A DNA stretch of 64,000 bases. Source: Sinorhizobium sp. 6-70. Its GTDB lineage: Bacteria > Pseudomonadota > Alphaproteobacteria > Rhizobiales > Rhizobiaceae. Position 1 is the stretch's first letter. Every line of letters begins with the position of its first letter. A program made the translations under genes and the position numbers. Below, piece after piece: positions 26,413 to 35,471 of the stretch. The stretch lies in NCBI RefSeq assembly GCF_030124375.1, contig NZ_JASKLS010000005.1:62001-126000 (forward strand). Reading direction: 5' to 3'. The notes under the pieces are model-generated. The model was not told where the DNA came from and did no database searches. It saw nothing but the letters and a program-made list of their open reading frames with translations.

Positions 26413-27483
26413 TTAGAGCATCGAGCTCGGGTCGAAATTGACGACGACCTCGCTCCATGAATCGTATTTGTCGGCAGGCAGTCCCTTGAAGGGTGCGGAT
26501 TTCAGGATGGCGCGGCGAGCGCCGCCCATAAGCGCCCGGCGCGCCGCATCGGAACCGCCGGTCGCTTCCACTTCCGGCTCGCCGATCAACTCGCCGTTCG
26601 GGTCGAGCCGCATCGTCACCTTGATGCGGACATCCGTGGCATCGGCCATGCCGGGAATGATCGACCAGTTGTTCTGGATCTGCCCGCGAAGCGCATCCAT
26701 TTCGCTCTGCGAAAGCGTGTTGCCGCTGGTCGTCTTCTTGCCGCCGAGTGCTGCCTCTTCGGTCGAGCGCTTCGCGCCGCCGCCGGAGGAGTCCTGCTTG
26801 TTGAGCAGCGCCGCGATCTCGTCGGCATTGAAGTCGCTCTCCTTGGCGGAGGACGCCTTCTTCTGCTCCTTCTTGGTCTCTTCCTTCTTGCGCTCCGGGG
26901 TCTTGGCGGTCTGCGCGGGCTTTTCGACCTTGGGCTTGGCCATCGGCGTCGGCACCTTGTCGGGTAGCGCCTCGGCTTCCGGATTCTCGGCCGGCTGCTC
27001 CTCGGCCGGAGCGGGTTCCGGCTTGGTCTCGGGCTTTACCTCCTGCTTCGGCTCGGGCAGTGCGGCAACTTCCGTCGCGGGCTCGGACGCCGGCTCGGGT
27101 TCCTCGACCTTCTGGATCTCCTCCTTGACGGGATCCGGTGTCGGCAGCGCCTTCTCGGTCTTCTCCGGAGCGGCTGCCGATTCATTCTGCACCGGCTTGG
27201 TGTTGGGCGTGGGCGGCGTCTTCAGATCCACGTCGTTGTCGCCGATATTCTCGGCGTTCTCGACCGGCGTCGGCTTTTTGGTCGGAACCGGGGACGCCTT
27301 CTCCTTTGCGGGAGCCTTCTTGTCACCCTGCTGGATCTGCGTGATCGATTCGATCGGCACGATATCGACAGGCAGCGCCTCGACATCCGCGACCTCGAAG
27401 TCGGCCGGGCTGCCAAGCGAAACCAGCGCCCAGGTCAGCACCAGGGCGTGGAGGACAGCAGATGTTGCGAGACTGCCCTTCAT
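26413..27483 (-). CDS. tolA: Tol-Pal system protein TolA
   Basis: TolA bridges the inner-membrane TolQR motor to Pal/TolB. The 356-residue protein has one N-terminal transmembrane helix (about 7-25) with the SHLS-region replaced by TSAVLHALVLTWALVSL, a long Pro/Lys/Glu-rich periplasmic domain (about 50-230), and a C-terminal domain (about 265-350, TLSQSEMDALRGQIQNNWSIIPGM) of the TonB-like TolA-C type. The low-complexity middle shows runs of PAPAEEQPAENPEAEALP-like sequence. It sits 9 bases after tolR in the same operon. Confidence 0.93.
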   Translation of the reverse strand: MKGSLATSAVLHALVLTWALVSLGSPADFEVADVEALPVDIVPIESITQIQQGDKKAPAKEKASPVPTKKPTPVENAENIGDNDVDLKTPPTPNTKPVQNESAAAPEKTEKALPTPDPVKEEIQKVEEPEPASEPATEVAALPEPKQEVKPETKPEPAPAEEQPAENPEAEALPDKVPTPMAKPKVEKPAQTAKTPERKKEETKKEQKKASSAKESDFNADEIAALLNKQDSSGGGAKRSTEEAALGGKKTTSGNTLSQSEMDALRGQIQNNWSIIPGMADATDVRIKVTMRLDPNGELIGEPEVEATGGSDAARRALMGGARRAILKSAPFKGLPADKYDSWSEVVVNFDPSSML

Positions 27484-27492
27484 GACCGAGGA

Positions 27493-27945
27493 TCACTTTT
27501 CCTGTTCTTGGAGCGTTACGAGGCCGAGGTTCTTGAACCCGGCCGCCGAGATGCGCGCCATGACCTTCATCACCGTGCCGTAGTCGGCGTTGGTGTCGCC
27601 GCGCACGTAGATGCGCTCGTTGTAGCCGGTGGTGGCGATCGCCTCGAGCTTCGGAACGACCTCGTCGATCCCGATCGGCGTTTCCTGCAGGAAGATTTCA
27701 CCGGCCGGATTGACCGAAACGGTAATCGGCTGGGTGTCGGAGTTGAGCGCCTTTGCCTGCGTCTCCGGCAGGTCGATCGGCACGCCCACCGTCATCATCG
27801 GTGCCGCCACCATGAAGATGATGAGCAGCACCAGCATCACGTCCACGAAGGGCGTGACGTTGATTTCGCTCATGATTGCCTTCTTGCCGCTGCGCCGACG
27901 ACGTCCGCCGCCCGAACCCTTGGCTCCGCCAACTGCCATACCCAT
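27493..27945 (-). CDS. tolR: Tol-Pal system proton-channel subunit TolR
   Basis: TolR is an ExbD-family inner-membrane protein that, with TolQ, forms the proton-driven motor for TolA. The 150-residue protein has a Gly/Lys/Arg-rich cytoplasmic N-terminus, one transmembrane helix with the essential aspartate ([19 protein letters not shown], Asp at about 38), and a periplasmic dimer domain (about 65-145). It follows tolQ after 27 bases and precedes tolA by 9. Confidence 0.95.
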   Translation of the reverse strand: MGMAVGGAKGSGGGRRRRSGKKAIMSEINVTPFVDVMLVLLIIFMVAAPMMTVGVPIDLPETQAKALNSDTQPITVSVNPAGEIFLQETPIGIDEVVPKLEAIATTGYNERIYVRGDTNADYGTVMKVMARISAAGFKNLGLVTLQEQEK

Positions 27946-27972
27946 CAGCGTGGTCTCCGTGCTCGAGGGTCG

Positions 27973-28692
27973 TTATTGCGCGGCCTGGCGCGACGACTGC
28001 AGCTTCTCGTCGATCTGCCGCGACAGGATGGCGGAGAACTCGTCGGCAAAGGCTTCCATACGTGCCGTCAGCTTGCCGGCATCGGCGGAAAACTTGTTGT
28101 AGGCGATAACGGCGGGAATAGCGGCGAGCAGGCCGATGGCGGTCGCAAGAAGCGCCTCGGCGATACCGGGCGCGACGACGGCGAGATTGGTCGATTTCGA
28201 ACCGGCGATTGCCTGGAACGACGTCATGATACCGACGACGGTGCCGAAGAGGCCGATGAAGGGAGCCGCCGAGCCGATGGTCGCGAGCGACCCGAGTCTT
28301 GCCTCGAGCGTCTCGGATTCACGAGCGAGCGTCACGTCCATGGCCCGGTCGATACGCATCTGCAAGCCGATCGGCGAGCGGGCGCCGCGCTCGAAGCTCT
28401 TCTTCCACTCGCGCATGGCGGATACGAAGATCGCGCCCATCCCGGCCGTCTGCCGGTCGGAGAGCGTTCGGTAGAGTTCCTCGAGCGATTGGCCGGACCA
28501 GAAAACCTGCTCGAAATTGTCGAGCTGCCGGCGAACACGGCCGTAGTTCAACGTCTTGTCGACGACGATGCCCCAGGTCCAGACCGAGGCTGCGATCAAC
28601 CCCAGCATGACCAGCTTCACGACAAAGCCCGCTTCCATGAACAGCGACCAGAGGGTCACATCGCTCGTCGCGGCCAATCCAACCTGTTCCAT
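27973..28692 (-). CDS. tolQ: Tol-Pal system proton-channel subunit TolQ
   Basis: TolQ is the ExbB/MotA-family subunit of the Tol motor. The 239-residue protein has three transmembrane segments (about 16-38, 140-160 and 175-195). Cytoplasmic residues between the first two include [27 protein letters not shown] with the channel threonine/glycine pattern. Start at 28692 ([11 protein letters not shown]). First gene of tolQRAB; in many alphaproteobacteria ybgC would be directly upstream, but here ku and ligD intervene on the other strand. Confidence 0.95.
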   Translation of the reverse strand: MEQVGLAATSDVTLWSLFMEAGFVVKLVMLGLIAASVWTWGIVVDKTLNYGRVRRQLDNFEQVFWSGQSLEELYRTLSDRQTAGMGAIFVSAMREWKKSFERGARSPIGLQMRIDRAMDVTLARESETLEARLGSLATIGSAAPFIGLFGTVVGIMTSFQAIAGSKSTNLAVVAPGIAEALLATAIGLLAAIPAVIAYNKFSADAGKLTARMEAFADEFSAILSRQIDEKLQSSRQAAQ

Positions 28693-28981
28693 CGTTTCCA
28701 GTCCCCGAATCCAAATACCCGGCAAGAGCTGTTCATGCTCATGACCGGGTCGCCCAAACGTCCTGTTGCAAAAATGCCCCGGCATCGCCGCTGATCGCGG
28801 CATTGCGATCTAATGCTTCAGGTTGCCTTCTTGCCGTCAATTTTGGTCAAAGGATGACGTGCACTGCACAAATCCTAATGCACGGATTAAGACACCATTA
28901 TGGTTAAAGGAATGTTACCGGGCAGACATTCCTGTCGCGGGCGCCCTGGAACTTCACCGCGCCATAGCACGTTTCTCTCGC

Positions 28982-29278
28982 ATGACCCTCCAGATGTCCG
29001 GAAAAGCCAATGAGAAATCGGCAACACGACGGCTTGACGCCCGCGACCGGCTGATCCTAGCGCTCTACGCGCAATTGAAGGCCGAGCGGGAGACCCGCTG
29101 TGCCTTCGAGGAGGCGATCGCAAACGGCGTGCTTTCGAAGGAAGTGCTCCAGGCGCTGCTCGCCGATCCCGTCCCCGCCATCACCGGCGAGCATATCGCG
29201 GCCATTGAGCGCGTGCTTGCCCGTGAGCCGCCTCGCAACGACCGGGAGCCGGAGCCGCGCCGCAGGCTCGGCCGGTGA
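28982..29278 (+). CDS. Small hypothetical protein upstream of ku
   Basis: A predicted 98-residue, mainly helical, highly charged protein (RLDARDRLILALYAQLKAER, then EVLQALLADPVPAITGEHIAAIERVLA), unassigned. The reading runs with normal codon bias to a stop 13 bases before ku, so the two are likely one transcript. ATGs at 28982 and 28994 are both possible; neither has a strong ribosome-binding site. Its placement ahead of the end-joining genes suggests a linked role, but this is inference from position only. Confidence 0.5.
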   Translation: MTLQMSGKANEKSATRRLDARDRLILALYAQLKAERETRCAFEEAIANGVLSKEVLQALLADPVPAITGEHIAAIERVLAREPPRNDREPEPRRRLGR

Positions 29279-29291
29279 ATGGGGGGGAACC

Positions 29292-30143
29292 ATGCCGGCT
29301 CGCGCGCTCTGGAAAGGTCAACTTCGCCTCTCACTGGTTTCGATCCCGGTCGAACTCTTCAGCGCGACCCGCTCGGGCGCCAGCGTTTCTTTCCGCCAGA
29401 TCCACAAGCCGTCGGGCAAGCCGATCCACTACGAGAAGGTGGTGGAAGGCGTCGGGCCGGTCGATGTCGACGACATCGTCAAGGGCTATGAATATGAGGA
29501 CGACAAATACGTTCTTCTCGAACCTAAGGAAGTGGATTCGATCAAGCTCGAGACAAAGAAGACCCTGGAACTGGTCCAATTTGTCGGCGTTGCCGACATC
29601 TCGCCCCTCTATTTCGACAAGCCGTACTATCTTGTCCCGGCAGATGAGCTTGCGGAGGACGCCTACCGCGTCGTCCGCGACGCGCTCCGGCAATCAGAAA
29701 GGATCGGACTGGGCCAACTGACACTGCGTGGCCGCGAATATCTGGTGGCGGTCAAACCCTGCGGCGACGGCCTGCTCCTGGAGACACTGCGCTACGCCGA
29801 CGAACTGCGGAAAGCTGACCCGATGTTTTCCGACATATCCGGCAAGAAGGCGGAAAAGGAACTGCTGGAGGTCGCCAGCGCCCTCATCAAGAAGAAAACC
29901 GCGCCCTTCGACGCCAACGCCTTCAAGGACAACTATACCGCTGCGCTGAAGGAACTCGTCAAGCGCAAGATGAAAGGCAAGTCGACGCGGGTCGCCGTCG
30001 AGGAAGGCGAGCGCCCGGAACGGCGCGGCGACAATGTCGTCGACCTGATGTCAGCGCTGAAGAAGAGCCTCGAAAGTGGCGAGGGCAAGAAACCGCAGCC
30101 GAAGGCGCAATCCGCCTCGCGCCGTCGGCGGAAATCGGCATGA
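29292..30143 (+). CDS. ku: Non-homologous end-joining protein Ku
   Basis: Bacterial Ku forms a homodimeric ring on DNA ends and recruits LigD for repair of double-strand breaks. The 283-residue length is usual. The Ku core runs from about residue 8 (ALWKGQLRLSLVSIPVELFSAT) to 230, with KPIHYEKVVEGVG and YLVPADELAEDAYRVVRDALRQS typical of the family. The C-terminus is lysine-rich and basic (KKPQPKAQSASRRRRKSA), the flexible tail known to help DNA threading. GGGGGGGAACC precedes the ATG. LigD starts 9 bases after its stop. Confidence 0.95.
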   Translation: MPARALWKGQLRLSLVSIPVELFSATRSGASVSFRQIHKPSGKPIHYEKVVEGVGPVDVDDIVKGYEYEDDKYVLLEPKEVDSIKLETKKTLELVQFVGVADISPLYFDKPYYLVPADELAEDAYRVVRDALRQSERIGLGQLTLRGREYLVAVKPCGDGLLLETLRYADELRKADPMFSDISGKKAEKELLEVASALIKKKTAPFDANAFKDNYTAALKELVKRKMKGKSTRVAVEEGERPERRGDNVVDLMSALKKSLESGEGKKPQPKAQSASRRRRKSA

Positions 30144-30152
30144 GGACGATCC

Positions 30153-32750
30153 ATGGCCGCTCGCAATGAACCTCTTTCCGAATACAACCGACGCCGCGAC
30201 TTTGCGCGGACGAGCGAGCCCAAGGGAACGGTCGCCCGGGCGCACGCTGGCAGGAAACGCTTTCTGGTCCAGAAACACGATGCCACCCGCCTGCACTACG
30301 ACTTCCGGCTCGAATGGGAGGGCGTGCTGAAAAGCTGGGCGGTGACGCGCGGCCCGAGTCTCGATCCGGAAGACAAGCGCCTTGCGGTGCGCACGGAGGA
30401 TCATCCCTTAGCCTATGGCGACTTCGAAGGTACGATACCGGAAGAGGAGTACGGCGGCGGCACGGTCATGCTCTGGGACACCGGCTGGTGGGAGCCGGAA
30501 GGCGACCCATCCGAAGGCCTGAACAAGGGCAAACTCTCGTTTCAATTGCACGGCAAGCGCATGAGCGGCGGTTGGGCTCTTGTGCGTATGCGGCCGCGAG
30601 ACGATGAGAAGCGCGAAAGCTGGTTGCTGATCAAGGAAAGGGACGAAGACGCCTCAGGGGATGGGGAACGCCTCGTCGAAGACAACCTGACGAGTGTCCG
30701 TACCGGCCGCACCATGGATGAAATTGCTCAGGGCAAGGGCGAAAAGCGCGGACGCGTCTGGCATTCGAACAAGAGCACGGCCGCCAATCTCAAGGCCGGC
30801 GCGGTTGCCAAGAACGACAATCGACGCAAGCGCACGGCCCGAAAATCCTCCGGAAAGCTGCCCGCCTTCAAGGCGCCACAGCTTGCGACGCTGGTGACCA
30901 AAGCGCCCGCCGGAGACGAATGGTTGAACGAAGCCAAGTTCGATGGCTACCGCTTGATGGTTGCCATCGGCGGCGGAGCTGTCCGTTGCTACACGCGCAA
31001 TGGTCTCGACTGGACCGAGAAGTTTCCAGCGATTGCTTCCGCTTTGGCCGAGCTCGATTGCAAGTCAGCCCTGATCGACGGCGAAGTGGTGGCGCTGTCG
31101 GAGGAAGGCTCAACCTTTTCGGCCCTGCAAAAAGCGCTGAGGACCGGCGCCAGCACAAGGCTCTACGCCTTCGATCTCGTCGAACTCGACGGCAAGGACC
31201 TGAGCCGCGAGCCGCTCATCGAGCGAAAGGAGCAACTGAAGACCTTGCTCGACACGCTCGGAGCCACCTCGACCGTTCAGTACAGCGAGCACGTTCGAGG
31301 CAATGGCGAACACGTGCTTGCCGCCATATGCAAGGCCGGACAGGAAGGCATCCTCGCCAAGGAGGCGAATGCTTCCTATCGCAGCGGACGCACCCGGAGC
31401 TGGCTGAAGGTCAAATGCACGAAACGCCAGGAGTTCGTCATCGGCGGCTATACCCCATCGACGAAAAAGGGGCGTGCTTTCGCATCGATCCTTCTCGGCA
31501 CCTTCGAGGGTGACAAGCTGGTCTACCGTGGCGGCGTCGGCACCGGCTTCGGGCAAAAGACCATGGACGAGCTCGCAGCCGCCTTCGCAAAACGCAGACG
31601 CAAGACGTCACCGTTCGACAGCGTGCCGCGAGAAAGGAACCGGGATGCCGTCTGGCTGAAGCCCGAGCTTGTGGCAGAGGTGGATTTCACCGAACTTACC
31701 CATGACGGATATATCCGCCATGGCTCATTCGAGGGATTGCGCGAGGACAAGGAGGCCAAGGCCGTGAAACTGGAAAGACCGAATCCGACGGACGCCGCGG
31801 CGGAGACCGGGAAGAGCAAACGTGCGACCAGACCACGGACAGTGGCGCCCGCCAAGGGTGACGCCGACATCCTCGGCGTGCACATCTCGCATCCGGATCG
31901 CATTCTCTTCGAAGGTCAAGGGATCACCAAGATCGACCTCGCCCGCTACTATGCAGTCGTTGCGGACAGGATGCTTCCTTTCGCGGCCGACCATCCCGTT
32001 TCGCTGGTACGTTGCCCGCAAGGCGGACAGCGGCAGTGTTTCTACCAGAAACATGCCAGCGACGGCTTTCCGCAGGAGATTCGCGAAGCACCGATCAAGG
32101 AGGCCTCGGGCGAAACCGAGAAGTACATGTATGTTCGCGACGCCAAAGGCCTCGTTGCTGCGGTGCAGATGGGGACGCTGGAGTTTCACATCTGGGGCGC
32201 AACGATGGACAAGCTGGAAACTCCCGACCGTCTGGTCTTCGATCTCGATCCCGATCCAAGCGTCGACTTCGCCACGGTGAAGCACGCGGCGGCCGCGCTG
32301 CGCGACGAACTTTCAGATATCGGCCTGGCATCCGTTCCCATGGTGACCGGCGGCAAGGGTGTTCATGTCATCGTGCCGCTGGTTCGACGCGCGTCCTGGG
32401 AGGAGGCCAAGGGATTCGCCAAGAAGATCGCGCAGCGTTTCGCCGATCGCGATCCGGACCGCTTCATCGCCACCATGTCCAAGGCCAAGCGCAAGGGCCG
32501 GATCTTCATCGATTGGCTCCGAAACGAGCGCGGCGCAACAGCCATCTGCCCCTATTCCACCCGCGCCCGCGAGGGCGGACCAGTTGCGACACCGGTCGAT
32601 TGGGACGAACTCGAGGATCTTGAAGCCGCCAATAGCTTCCGCATCGCCGATATTCTCGCGCGGATCGAGGCCGGAACGGACCCCTGGCGCGATGTCGGGA
32701 AGACCAGGCAGGCGCTGACGAAGAAGATACTGAGCACGGTCACCGACTGA
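30153..32750 (+). CDS. ligD: Multifunctional DNA ligase D
   Basis: LigD seals and processes DNA ends bound by Ku. This 865-residue protein carries three domains in the order 3'-phosphoesterase (about 35-150, with LHYDFRLEWEGVLKSWAVTRGPS), ATP-dependent ligase (about 230-530) and primase-polymerase (about 575-855). The ligase lysine is K262 in the motif EAKFDGYRL, and motif DGEVVAL follows. The polymerase part has VFDLDPDP with the metal-binding aspartates and GGKGVHVIVPL. Mycobacterial LigD has the order polymerase-phosphoesterase-ligase, so this is the Pseudomonas/rhizobial arrangement. No truncation seen. Confidence 0.96.
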   Translation: MAARNEPLSEYNRRRDFARTSEPKGTVARAHAGRKRFLVQKHDATRLHYDFRLEWEGVLKSWAVTRGPSLDPEDKRLAVRTEDHPLAYGDFEGTIPEEEYGGGTVMLWDTGWWEPEGDPSEGLNKGKLSFQLHGKRMSGGWALVRMRPRDDEKRESWLLIKERDEDASGDGERLVEDNLTSVRTGRTMDEIAQGKGEKRGRVWHSNKSTAANLKAGAVAKNDNRRKRTARKSSGKLPAFKAPQLATLVTKAPAGDEWLNEAKFDGYRLMVAIGGGAVRCYTRNGLDWTEKFPAIASALAELDCKSALIDGEVVALSEEGSTFSALQKALRTGASTRLYAFDLVELDGKDLSREPLIERKEQLKTLLDTLGATSTVQYSEHVRGNGEHVLAAICKAGQEGILAKEANASYRSGRTRSWLKVKCTKRQEFVIGGYTPSTKKGRAFASILLGTFEGDKLVYRGGVGTGFGQKTMDELAAAFAKRRRKTSPFDSVPRERNRDAVWLKPELVAEVDFTELTHDGYIRHGSFEGLREDKEAKAVKLERPNPTDAAAETGKSKRATRPRTVAPAKGDADILGVHISHPDRILFEGQGITKIDLARYYAVVADRMLPFAADHPVSLVRCPQGGQRQCFYQKHASDGFPQEIREAPIKEASGETEKYMYVRDAKGLVAAVQMGTLEFHIWGATMDKLETPDRLVFDLDPDPSVDFATVKHAAAALRDELSDIGLASVPMVTGGKGVHVIVPLVRRASWEEAKGFAKKIAQRFADRDPDRFIATMSKAKRKGRIFIDWLRNERGATAICPYSTRAREGGPVATPVDWDELEDLEAANSFRIADILARIEAGTDPWRDVGKTRQALTKKILSTVTD

Positions 32751-32777
32751 TTCGCGATCATCGGATTGTCTGTCGGC

Positions 32778-33245
32778 CTACTCGACTCGAGTCGGAAGCT
32801 TGTGTCCCGCCGCCAGGAACTTTATCGCCAGCGCTTCCGGCAACCGGCGTGGTCGGCCTTGCCCGTTGATGACAGCGATGATGACCTTGGCAGCGATCAG
32901 CAGCGTGCCGTCGCGACGAATCTCCTGCTGCAGCACCATTTTGGCGCCACCCGCCTTTTCGGTCGTCGTCTCGATCGTCAGGATATCGTCCATGCGCGCC
33001 GGCATTTTGAAGTCGATCTCCATACGGTGAACGACGAAGACGAGGCCCTCCGTATCGCCTTCGATCGCAAGCGATGCCTGTTCGACGCCGAGCAGCCGCA
33101 GGTAGTCGGTTCTGGCGCGCTCCATGAAATGCAGGTAGCGTGCATGATAGACGACGCCGGAAAAATCGGTGTCTTCATAATAGACTCGCTGCACGAGTCG
33201 GTGGCCGTTTTCGGTCAGTTCGCCCGCGAGCGAAATTAGTGACAT
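32778..33245 (-). CDS. ybgC: Tol-Pal-associated acyl-CoA thioesterase YbgC
   Basis: YbgC is a hotdog-fold thioesterase whose gene usually heads the tol operon; it acts on acyl-CoA or acyl-ACP, and its link to Tol-Pal is not settled. The 155-residue protein has the catalytic motif YYEDTDFSGVVYHARYLHFMERAR (Asp at about 24). The start at 33245 (MSLISLAGELTE) fits the family; an upstream ATG adds an unlikely leader. It is tail-to-tail with ligD (27 bases) and isolated from tolQ by about 4 kb. Confidence 0.9.
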   Translation of the reverse strand: MSLISLAGELTENGHRLVQRVYYEDTDFSGVVYHARYLHFMERARTDYLRLLGVEQASLAIEGDTEGLVFVVHRMEIDFKMPARMDDILTIETTTEKAGGAKMVLQQEIRRDGTLLIAAKVIIAVINGQGRPRRLPEALAIKFLAAGHKLPTRVE

Positions 33246-33375
33246 CGTCTCATTCTCCGGGAGGATTCTGCTTTTCCTGTGCAGGAACAAAAAGCCATTT
33301 GCAAGCATTGCAGCTTTGTCACAATCCTATCCTATCACCTCACCATGTCCTTCTTCGCGATCAGGAGAACCGTGC

Positions 33376-34596
33376 ATGAAGATTGCAATCCTCGGCGGTG
33401 ATGGTTTCGTCGGCTGGCCGACCGCGCTGCATCTGTCCGATGCGGGCCATGACATCCACATCCTCGACAATCTTTCCCGCCGCTGGATCGATACGGAACT
33501 CGGCGTCCAGTCGCTGACCCCGATGGATTCCATCCAGGAGCGCACACGCATCTGGCATGCCGAGACTGGCCGGCGCATCCACTTCAACCTGATCGACCTC
33601 GCCCGCGACTACGAGCTTCTCAAGAACTGGCTCGCCGAGCATCGGCCGGATGCGATCGTCCATTTCGCCGAGCAGCGCGCCGCCCCCTATTCGATGAAGA
33701 GCGATCGGCACAAGAACTACACGGTCAACAATAACGTCAACGCCACGCACAATCTCCTCAATGCGCTGGTGGAACTAAGCCTCGACGCCCACCTCGTGCA
33801 TCTCGGGACCATGGGCGTCTATGGTTATTCGACCGTCGGCGCGGCGATTCCCGAGGGCTATCTGCCGGTCGGAATCGAGACGACGGACGGCGAGACCGTC
33901 AGCCAGGAGATCCTTTATCCGTCCAATCCCGGCTCGATCTACCACATGACCAAGTGTCTCGATCAGCTTCTCTTCCAGTTCTACGCCAAGAACGACGGCC
34001 TCAGGATCACCGACCTGCACCAGGGCATCGTCTGGGGCACGCATACCGAGCAGACGCGCCGGCATCAGCAGCTGATTAACCGCTTCGACTATGACGGCGA
34101 CTACGGCACGGTGCTCAACCGCTTCCTGATCCAGGCGGCGATCGGCTACCCGCTGACGGTTCACGGCACCGGTGGCCAGACCCGCGCCTTCATCCATATC
34201 CAGGATTCGGTTCGCTGCATCGAGCTCGCGCTCAACAATCCGCCCGCGCGCGGCAACCGTGTCGAGATTTTCAACCAGATGACCGAGACGCATCGCGTCC
34301 GTGATCTCGCCGAAATGATCGCCGCGATGACCGGATCCAGGATCGCCTGGCTTCCCAATCCGCGAAAAGAGGCGGCAGAGAACGACCTGGTGGTCCACAA
34401 CGAGAAATTCCTGGCGCTTGGCCTCGATCCGATCCGTCTTCAGGACGGACTGCTCTCGGAAATCGTCGATGTGGCAAAGAAATTCGCCTACCGTGTCGAT
34501 CGTTCGCGTGTCCCGGCAGTCTCCGCCTGGACGAAGGATATCGCACCGTTGATCAATCACGATCCGGAAGGCAAGCGGCTGAAATCCGTTTCATGA
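33376..34596 (+). CDS. sqdB: UDP-sulfoquinovose synthase SqdB
   Basis: SqdB makes UDP-sulfoquinovose from UDP-glucose and sulfite for the anionic sulfolipid SQDG. The 406-residue protein is an extended short-chain dehydrogenase. The NAD-binding GGDGFVGWPTALHLSDAG begins at residue 7, and YSMK and MGVYGYSTVG surround the active site. The segment TETHRVRDLAEMIA is well conserved in SqdB. The start at 33376 begins directly before the Rossmann fold; an earlier ATG at 33316 has no signal. Its stop overlaps the sqdD start (ATGA). Confidence 0.95.
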   Translation: MKIAILGGDGFVGWPTALHLSDAGHDIHILDNLSRRWIDTELGVQSLTPMDSIQERTRIWHAETGRRIHFNLIDLARDYELLKNWLAEHRPDAIVHFAEQRAAPYSMKSDRHKNYTVNNNVNATHNLLNALVELSLDAHLVHLGTMGVYGYSTVGAAIPEGYLPVGIETTDGETVSQEILYPSNPGSIYHMTKCLDQLLFQFYAKNDGLRITDLHQGIVWGTHTEQTRRHQQLINRFDYDGDYGTVLNRFLIQAAIGYPLTVHGTGGQTRAFIHIQDSVRCIELALNNPPARGNRVEIFNQMTETHRVRDLAEMIAAMTGSRIAWLPNPRKEAAENDLVVHNEKFLALGLDPIRLQDGLLSEIVDVAKKFAYRVDRSRVPAVSAWTKDIAPLINHDPEGKRLKSVS

Positions 34597-35471
34597 CCCC
34601 TGCGACGCCTCAGCCGGGGGGGCTCAGCCCCTCCTCGCCTCCTGCCGCCCGCCACGCCTTCGTGACGCTCGTCACCAATGCCGACTATGCGCTCGGCGCA
34701 CGCGCATTATTGCGGTCGATCCGGCTGACCCGAACGCCAGCCGATATCGTCGTGCTCTACACCGGTGGGGTGGATGCCGCCGTGCTCGAGCCACTCACGG
34801 AATTCGACTGCCGCCTCGTCGAAACGGAGCTCCTGCCGCTGTCCGACGACTTCAACGCCCGCCATGCGCGCCGCAACGTCCACGAGAAGGCGCCCTTCAC
34901 CAAGGGCAGGAAACCCCAATTCCACTCGCCGCTCGACAATTTCTGCAAGCTCCGGCTCTGGCAGCTCGTCGAATACGAGCGCTGCGTCTTCATCGACGCC
35001 GACGCGATCGTTCTGCGCAACATCGACAAGCTCTTCCGCTACCCGGAATTTTCCGCGGCGCCCAACGTCTATGAGAGCCTTGGCGATTTTCACCGGCTGA
35101 ATTCCGGCGTCTTCGTCGCGGAACCATCGATCGCGACATTCGACAAGATGCTCGCGATGTTGGACGCGCCGGGGGCCTTCTGGCCGCGCACCGACCAGAC
35201 CTTCCTGCAGGGCTTCTTTCCCGACTGGCACGGCCTGCCGGTGACGATGAACATGCTGCAATATGTCTGGTTCAATCTGCCAGCGCTCTGGGACTGGCGC
35301 TCCATCGGCGTACTGCATTACCAGTATGAGAAACCGTGGGAGGCTGATCACCCGCGCACCGAGGCTCTTCGCCCGCTGATCGAGCTCTGGCATGCCTACC
35401 TGACCGGAGAGAATATTCCGGATCTCACTACGCTCGATAATCCGGCACCAACCGGCAGCGTGTCCGGATGA
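34593..35471 (+). CDS. sqdD: Glycosyltransferase SqdD (GT8-like)
   Basis: A 292-residue glycosyltransferase of the glycogenin/GT8 type, in the position of sqdD of Rhodobacter sphaeroides and rhizobial SQDG clusters; there it is thought to act on UDP-sulfoquinovose. The DxD metal motif is FIDADAIVLRNIDKLF (about 132-147), preceded by KLRLWQLVEYERCV. It overlaps sqdB and sqdC by four bases each (ATGA), so the three genes are translationally coupled. The sugar acceptor cannot be told from sequence. Confidence 0.88.
   Translation: MTPATPQPGGLSPSSPPAARHAFVTLVTNADYALGARALLRSIRLTRTPADIVVLYTGGVDAAVLEPLTEFDCRLVETELLPLSDDFNARHARRNVHEKAPFTKGRKPQFHSPLDNFCKLRLWQLVEYERCVFIDADAIVLRNIDKLFRYPEFSAAPNVYESLGDFHRLNSGVFVAEPSIATFDKMLAMLDAPGAFWPRTDQTFLQGFFPDWHGLPVTMNMLQYVWFNLPALWDWRSIGVLHYQYEKPWEADHPRTEALRPLIELWHAYLTGENIPDLTTLDNPAPTGSVSG

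Noticed and set aside
28904-28918. TTAA-N7-TTAC near the tolQ/ku divergent region
   Set aside because: One mismatch to the CtrA consensus, but its offset from either start is not matched by the OMP boxes. Too weak to list as a site.
28823-28981. N-terminal extension of the small gene before ku
   Set aside because: The upstream 53 codons lie in AT-rich promoter-like sequence with unlike codon use; the ATG at 28982 is preferred.
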